Positions 5,858 to 8,991 of a stretch of DNA of 8,991 nt are shown here, in pieces. A program made the position numbers and the translations under genes. Origin of the DNA: Deltaproteobacteria bacterium (GTDB taxonomy: Bacteria; Desulfobacterota; Desulfobacteria; Desulfobacterales; SURF-7); NCBI GenBank assembly GCA_019307665.1, contig JAFDJC010000120.1, forward strand, positions 1 to 8,991, written 5' to 3'. Within the stretch, counting starts at the first letter, position 1. Every line of letters starts with the position of its first letter. The notes beneath the pieces are model-generated. The model worked only from the letters and a program-made list of their open reading frames with translations. It made no database searches and was not told the origin of the DNA.

Positions 5858-6856
5858 ATGAATATCTATGATTTTTCAGATGAACAGCTTGCCGGTCAGC
5901 GCTTGATGGTCGGGTTTGATGGAACAGAACTGAACCAAGATCTCAGATTTCTCGTGGACACACTTATGGTTGGAGGTATTATTCTTTTTTCAAGGAACCT
6001 GGTTGATCCCGGGCAGATAAGAGAATTATGCTTGTCAATTCAAGAGTATGCGAAGTCATGTGGCCAGCCGCCGCTGTTTATCGCCATTGACCAGGAAGGT
6101 GGCCAGGTGGCCAGGCTGAAGGAACCGTTCACTGAATTTCCAGGCAATCCTTTCATTAAAAACGAAAAGGATGCAACGAGGTTTGCCGAAGTCACTTCTC
6201 GAGAACTTAGAAGCGTTGGCATTAACATGAACATGGCACCTGTGATGGATGTTCCGCCAAAGGAATTCAAAAGCGTTATGGATAAAAGAGTTTTTTGCAG
6301 CGATCCTGAATCGGTTTCAAAATTGGGGACAACAATAATAAGGAATATGCAGAAAAATGGGGTTATGGCAGTAGCCAAACATTTTCCGGGTATAGGCCGG
6401 ACAACGCTGGATTCTCACCTTGACTTGCCGTATCTGGATACGGATTTAAGTATACTTGAAGCATTCGATTTGATGCCATTTGCGGCTGCTATTAAAGAAA
6501 ATGTAACCGGTATTATGATGTCCCACATCTGTTACTCTGCCATTGATCCAAAGTGGCCGGCGGGCCTGTCTTCTGAAGTCGCTGACAAATTGTTAAGAAG
6601 GCGGATGGGGTTTCAGGGACTTGTTATTACGGATGATCTTGATATGGGTGCAATTAATAAATATTATAAAATCAGCACGTCCATACAACGGATTTTGAGT
6701 GCAGGAATCGATATCGCCCTGATTTGTCACAAAGGGCCTGATATTCAGAGCGCACATAATGAAATTCTTGATCAGATCGCCGGTTCCCGTGAAACAAAAG
6801 ACAGCACAATGGAATCAATGAAAAGAATCATAAGGGCCAAAACGGCTTATTTATAG
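5858..6856 (+). CDS. nagZ: Beta-N-acetylhexosaminidase NagZ (glycoside hydrolase family 3)
   Basis: NagZ removes GlcNAc from GlcNAc-1,6-anhydroMurNAc peptides in the cytoplasm during peptidoglycan recycling, giving anhydromuropeptides. The 332 residues match a single-domain Gram-negative NagZ with a (beta/alpha)8 barrel. Visible motifs are AIDQEGGQVARL (D78 substrate binding), KHFPGIG (174-180), the DSH acid/base dyad D185/H187 on the flexible loop and ITDDLDMGAI with D259 as the expected nucleophile. No signal peptide is present, in keeping with a cytoplasmic enzyme. AGGA at 5846-5849, 8 nt before the ATG, supports the start. Its place directly after mltG links an enzyme that generates wall fragments to one that recycles them. 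In some bacteria NagZ products control AmpC beta-lactamase; no ampR or ampC is in this window. Confidence 0.95.
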   Translation: MNIYDFSDEQLAGQRLMVGFDGTELNQDLRFLVDTLMVGGIILFSRNLVDPGQIRELCLSIQEYAKSCGQPPLFIAIDQEGGQVARLKEPFTEFPGNPFIKNEKDATRFAEVTSRELRSVGINMNMAPVMDVPPKEFKSVMDKRVFCSDPESVSKLGTTIIRNMQKNGVMAVAKHFPGIGRTTLDSHLDLPYLDTDLSILEAFDLMPFAAAIKENVTGIMMSHICYSAIDPKWPAGLSSEVADKLLRRRMGFQGLVITDDLDMGAINKYYKISTSIQRILSAGIDIALICHKGPDIQSAHNEILDQIAGSRETKDSTMESMKRIIRAKTAYL

Positions 6857-6880
6857 TATCGTTATGTGTTGCGGATACTA
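6854..6880. repeat. Inverted repeat spanning both converging stop codons
   Basis: TAGTATC (6854-6860) and GATACTA (6874-6880) are exact complements around a 13-base loop. The outer TAG of each arm is the stop codon of nagZ on one strand and of the HEAT-repeat gene on the other. It could act as a weak bidirectional terminator or simply be coincidence; neither side has a strong T-tract. Confidence 0.4.
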
Positions 6881-8299
6881 CTGTTGCGGCAGCAAATTCA
6901 ATTTTTCAACAGCTGAAGCTGCAGCCTCCTTTATATCAATATTCTTATCTGAATCCGCTAGTTTTTGAAGCGCTTCAATAATTTCCGGTTTGTTGATGGC
7001 AAATGTGTTGAGTGTATTAACCGCATTTAGCCGGACGTCAGGGCTGGAATCCTTTAAAAGACTCATAACAGCTTTATCTGTTCCCGATCCTTTTTCCCCG
7101 GGGCCGATTTTACCAATGGCGATGACAGCTTCTTTGCGCAGATTTTCATCACCGCCATCAAACCATTTTGTTATGACGGGCCTTGACCACTTGGCATCAG
7201 GGCCGATATTCCCGAGAGCTTTAGCAGCCTCAATTCGTATTGGATCGGTATCGTTGTCCAGGGCGTAGGTCAATGGCGCTATGGCAAATTTTGCATGCGG
7301 ACCTGTTGTCACAAGCGCCTTGGCAGCTGCGATACGGATGATTGGATCAAAGTCAACCAGATGTCTTGCCAGCGCATCAAGGGCGAGTTGAGATGCCGGA
7401 TCAATTTTTGCCATGGCGAGTGCCGCTTCCTGGCATACGTATGGATTTTTATCATTGTTTAAAGCATTGACAAGAGACGGCATGCCAAAGTCTGCATCCG
7501 GCCCTATAATACCGAGTGTTTTTGCCGATTCCATTCTAACAACAGCCACCTTGTCTTTTGCCACCAGATTTGCGATGGCTGGAACAGCCATTTTTGCTTC
7601 CTTGCCGACATCCCTAAGGGTAATAACCGCCGCCTCTCTGACGCCTGGGCTGAAGTAGTCTAGGCAATTGATAAGCGCAGGAATGGCATCGCCTGCGCTG
7701 GGCGGACCTATCTTTGCAACGGTTCTCGCGGCTTCAATCTGTGTAAGCGGGTAGTGTACGGACCAATTGTCGTGTTCGTTGTTTAATATCATGACAAGGG
7801 CCGGGATCGCATCCTTTGCCTTGGGCCCGATATCACCAATCTCTTTTGCGGCCTGCAGAGCCTCGCTCCAACTCTTGCTTTCAAGCCTGTTAGTAAGAAT
7901 CAGGACAGGGATGAGTTCGTTTGATGAAGAACCGATTTTTTCCATGGCATTGGCTGCTTCTCTTCTGACTTCATAATTTGTATCGTCCAGTGCCCTGATA
8001 AGTGTTGGAATCGCCTCTTCAGCCTGTGGTCCTAAATCACCCAATGCTATCGCAGCCTGTTTTCTGGTGAACCAGTAATTATCTTGAAGAGCGTTCAACA
8101 GATTTGGTATGGCCTTTAATTCCGCCATCTGCTTTTTATCGTCAAAACCGTATATTTTATGCCATTGAGTGCATGATGAACATGTTATAAATAATAACAT
8201 CAAAGATAAAAGTAAAAAAAACGGCCTAATATTTATGAAGGCATTTTCAAAAAAAAGATTGTTATTATAGTTGCCTTGTTTTTTATGATTGCCGTACAT
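6878..8299 (-). CDS. Exported HEAT-repeat protein (PBS-lyase-type repeats), probable lipoprotein
   Basis: The 473-residue product consists mainly of about 12 tandem HEAT-like repeats of 33-36 residues from about residue 63 to the end. Each has the pattern A-I-P-x-L-x-x-A-L...R-x-E-A-A-x-A-L-G-x-I-G-P, typical of PBS-lyase HEAT repeats, which form an alpha-solenoid for protein binding. There is no sign of a fused enzyme domain. The N-terminus is polar and basic for about 26 residues, followed by a hydrophobic run (FFLLLSLMLLFI) and the cysteines C40 and C43 (TCSSC). This suggests a signal anchor or a lipoprotein with a non-ideal lipobox. I start at the ATG at 8299 because GAGGT sits 7 nt before it; the frame stays open upstream to a GTG at 8371, which would overlap the preceding gene. 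It lies 40 nt after the upstream lipoprotein gene, a likely two-gene operon. Partner and function are unknown. Confidence 0.85.
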   Translation of the reverse strand: MYGNHKKQGNYNNNLFFENAFINIRPFFLLLSLMLLFITCSSCTQWHKIYGFDDKKQMAELKAIPNLLNALQDNYWFTRKQAAIALGDLGPQAEEAIPTLIRALDDTNYEVRREAANAMEKIGSSSNELIPVLILTNRLESKSWSEALQAAKEIGDIGPKAKDAIPALVMILNNEHDNWSVHYPLTQIEAARTVAKIGPPSAGDAIPALINCLDYFSPGVREAAVITLRDVGKEAKMAVPAIANLVAKDKVAVVRMESAKTLGIIGPDADFGMPSLVNALNNDKNPYVCQEAALAMAKIDPASQLALDALARHLVDFDPIIRIAAAKALVTTGPHAKFAIAPLTYALDNDTDPIRIEAAKALGNIGPDAKWSRPVITKWFDGGDENLRKEAVIAIGKIGPGEKGSGTDKAVMSLLKDSSPDVRLNAVNTLNTFAINKPEIIEALQKLADSDKNIDIKEAAASAVEKLNLLPQQ

Positions 8300-8306
8300 C
8301 GATTCG

Positions 8307-8311
8307 ACCTC
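8307..8311 (-). promoter_or_regulatory. Ribosome binding site that fixes the HEAT gene start
   Basis: On the complement GAGGT precedes the ATG at 8299 by 7 nt. The upstream in-frame ATG at 8353 and GTG at 8371 lack an equally good site, so this decides the shorter 473-residue product. Confidence 0.7.
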
Positions 8312-8339
8312 ATAATTGATTACTGAATCAATAGATTTC

Positions 8340-8927
8340 TTAATTGCGCGCATATAATATATAATGGTCACTTGAATTGTTGCCCAAATCCTGGATAGTA
8401 AGCCATATTTGTTTTGGTCCTAACCAACCTGTATTAAGTCTAAGTGCATTTTTTAAATAAAAGGTTACATTTTCTTCAGGTTGATGACAGATGGATATGT
8501 CAAAAGACTCACACCATGGTATTTCATGAACATCAGGACCCAATTCCGGGGGGTGATAATATTCAAGCGGGTCGCCGGTTTCCATATCAAACACATCATA
8601 GGTTGTGATTGTCACTTCTCTCATGTCAAGATCGGGATCAGTTGCTGTGATTTCAAAACTGATATATTCGTCTTGACTGAAATGATAGATATAACCATCG
8701 GTAGGATAAAGTTGAGGGAATACTTCGAAATATTCACCGTTTATGTATCTGCGAAATTTTATTGATTCAATCACCGGCGGACTACCCACAGTTTCGTGGA
8801 CACGCACCTGGTCATCCCTACCTGAATCGCTACTGTTGTCGCATCCATAGAATGCACAACACCATAACAGCATAAAACAGGCAAGAGCCAGGCGTCCAAA
8901 GTAAGATGTATGGATCTGCATACGCAT
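8340..8927 (-). CDS. Putative lipoprotein with Ig/cadherin-like segment
   Basis: I do not recognise a named family. The 195-residue product starts with a basic n-region, a hydrophobic stretch (LALACFMLLWCCAF) and FYGC, so C29 is the probable lipidated cysteine. The next residues DNSSDSG form a typical flexible linker; Asp directly after the cysteine is an inner-membrane retention signal in E. coli, which may or may not hold here. Residues about 50-195 alternate beta-strand-like stretches, including FEITATDPDLDMREVTI, reminiscent of Ig-like or cadherin-type extracellular domains in which the aspartates follow such a strand. Two further cysteines (C139, C147) could form a disulfide. A second ATG two codons in (8921) is possible; neither has a strong Shine-Dalgarno. 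It precedes the HEAT-repeat gene by 40 nt and is probably co-transcribed, so the two may work together at the membrane. Confidence 0.75.
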   Translation of the reverse strand: MRMQIHTSYFGRLALACFMLLWCCAFYGCDNSSDSGRDDQVRVHETVGSPPVIESIKFRRYINGEYFEVFPQLYPTDGYIYHFSQDEYISFEITATDPDLDMREVTITTYDVFDMETGDPLEYYHPPELGPDVHEIPWCESFDISICHQPEENVTFYLKNALRLNTGWLGPKQIWLTIQDLGNNSSDHYILYARN

Positions 8928-8953
8928 ATCAAACTTTTTCTGCTTTAAAAATT

Positions 8954-8982
8954 AATATCTAAACAATGTTTATAGCTGACAA
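8954..8982 (-). promoter_or_regulatory. Candidate promoter of the lipoprotein-HEAT operon
   Basis: On the complement TTGTCA (8977-8982, five of six matches to TTGACA) is followed after 17 bases by GATATT (8954-8959, four of six to TATAAT), about 27 nt before the start codon. Spacing is ideal but the -10 box is weak, and the surrounding DNA is AT-rich, where such matches arise easily. Confidence 0.35.
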
Positions 8983-8991
8983 TGCTGTTAT

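Noticed and set aside
6990..7976. Rightward open frames of 69-92 codons antisense to the HEAT gene
   Set aside because: They mirror the repetitive HEAT coding sequence and have the matching periodicity; no independent signal for genes.
8300..8371. Longer HEAT protein starting at the GTG at 8371 or ATG at 8353
   Set aside because: A well spaced GAGGT supports the ATG at 8299, and the GTG start would overlap the preceding gene.

Overview
The window reads as a chromosomal segment of a Gram-negative bacterium. By eye the DNA is moderately AT-rich. An outer-membrane-type beta-barrel, a prepilin, peptidoglycan recycling enzymes, predicted lipoproteins and a receiver/PAS/HisKA protein of a type I associate with sulfate-reducing Desulfobacterota all fit a deltaproteobacterial (Desulfobacterales-like) host. 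That assignment is inference. No transposase, integrase, phage gene, CRISPR array, tRNA or rRNA is visible.

Layout. (1) 2-583 (+) is the 3' part of a PstB-like ABC ATPase whose start lies outside the window. (2) 618-1904 (-) converges on it and encodes a receiver-PAS-HisKA protein that ends before any ATPase domain. (3) 1905-2272 is a gene-free divergent intergenic region with several inverted repeats, one of them a possible pseudoknot, and a promoter-like TTGACA box. (4) 2273-6856 (+) is a run of five closely spaced genes, separated by 52, 31, 32 and 14 nt and probably one transcription unit. They encode a membrane-anchored protein with a pseudopilin-like segment and four copies of an unrecognised aromatic/glycine repeat, a prepilin, a YfaZ-like beta-barrel, MltG and NagZ. 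(5) 6878-8927 (-) converges on nagZ and holds two exported proteins: a small putative lipoprotein transcribed first, then a HEAT-repeat protein of about 12 repeats with an N-terminal export signal.

Working together. MltG cuts nascent glycan strands at the inner membrane, and NagZ trims GlcNAc from recovered muropeptides in the cytoplasm, so their adjacency is a sensible envelope-maintenance pair. The three upstream genes all encode envelope proteins (prepilin, pseudopilin-like repeat protein, barrel). The five-gene unit could therefore couple assembly of a pilus-like or secretion structure to local wall remodelling, but nothing in the sequence proves this. The points most worth following are the four-copy repeat protein, the kinase without an ATPase domain, and the structured intergenic region.
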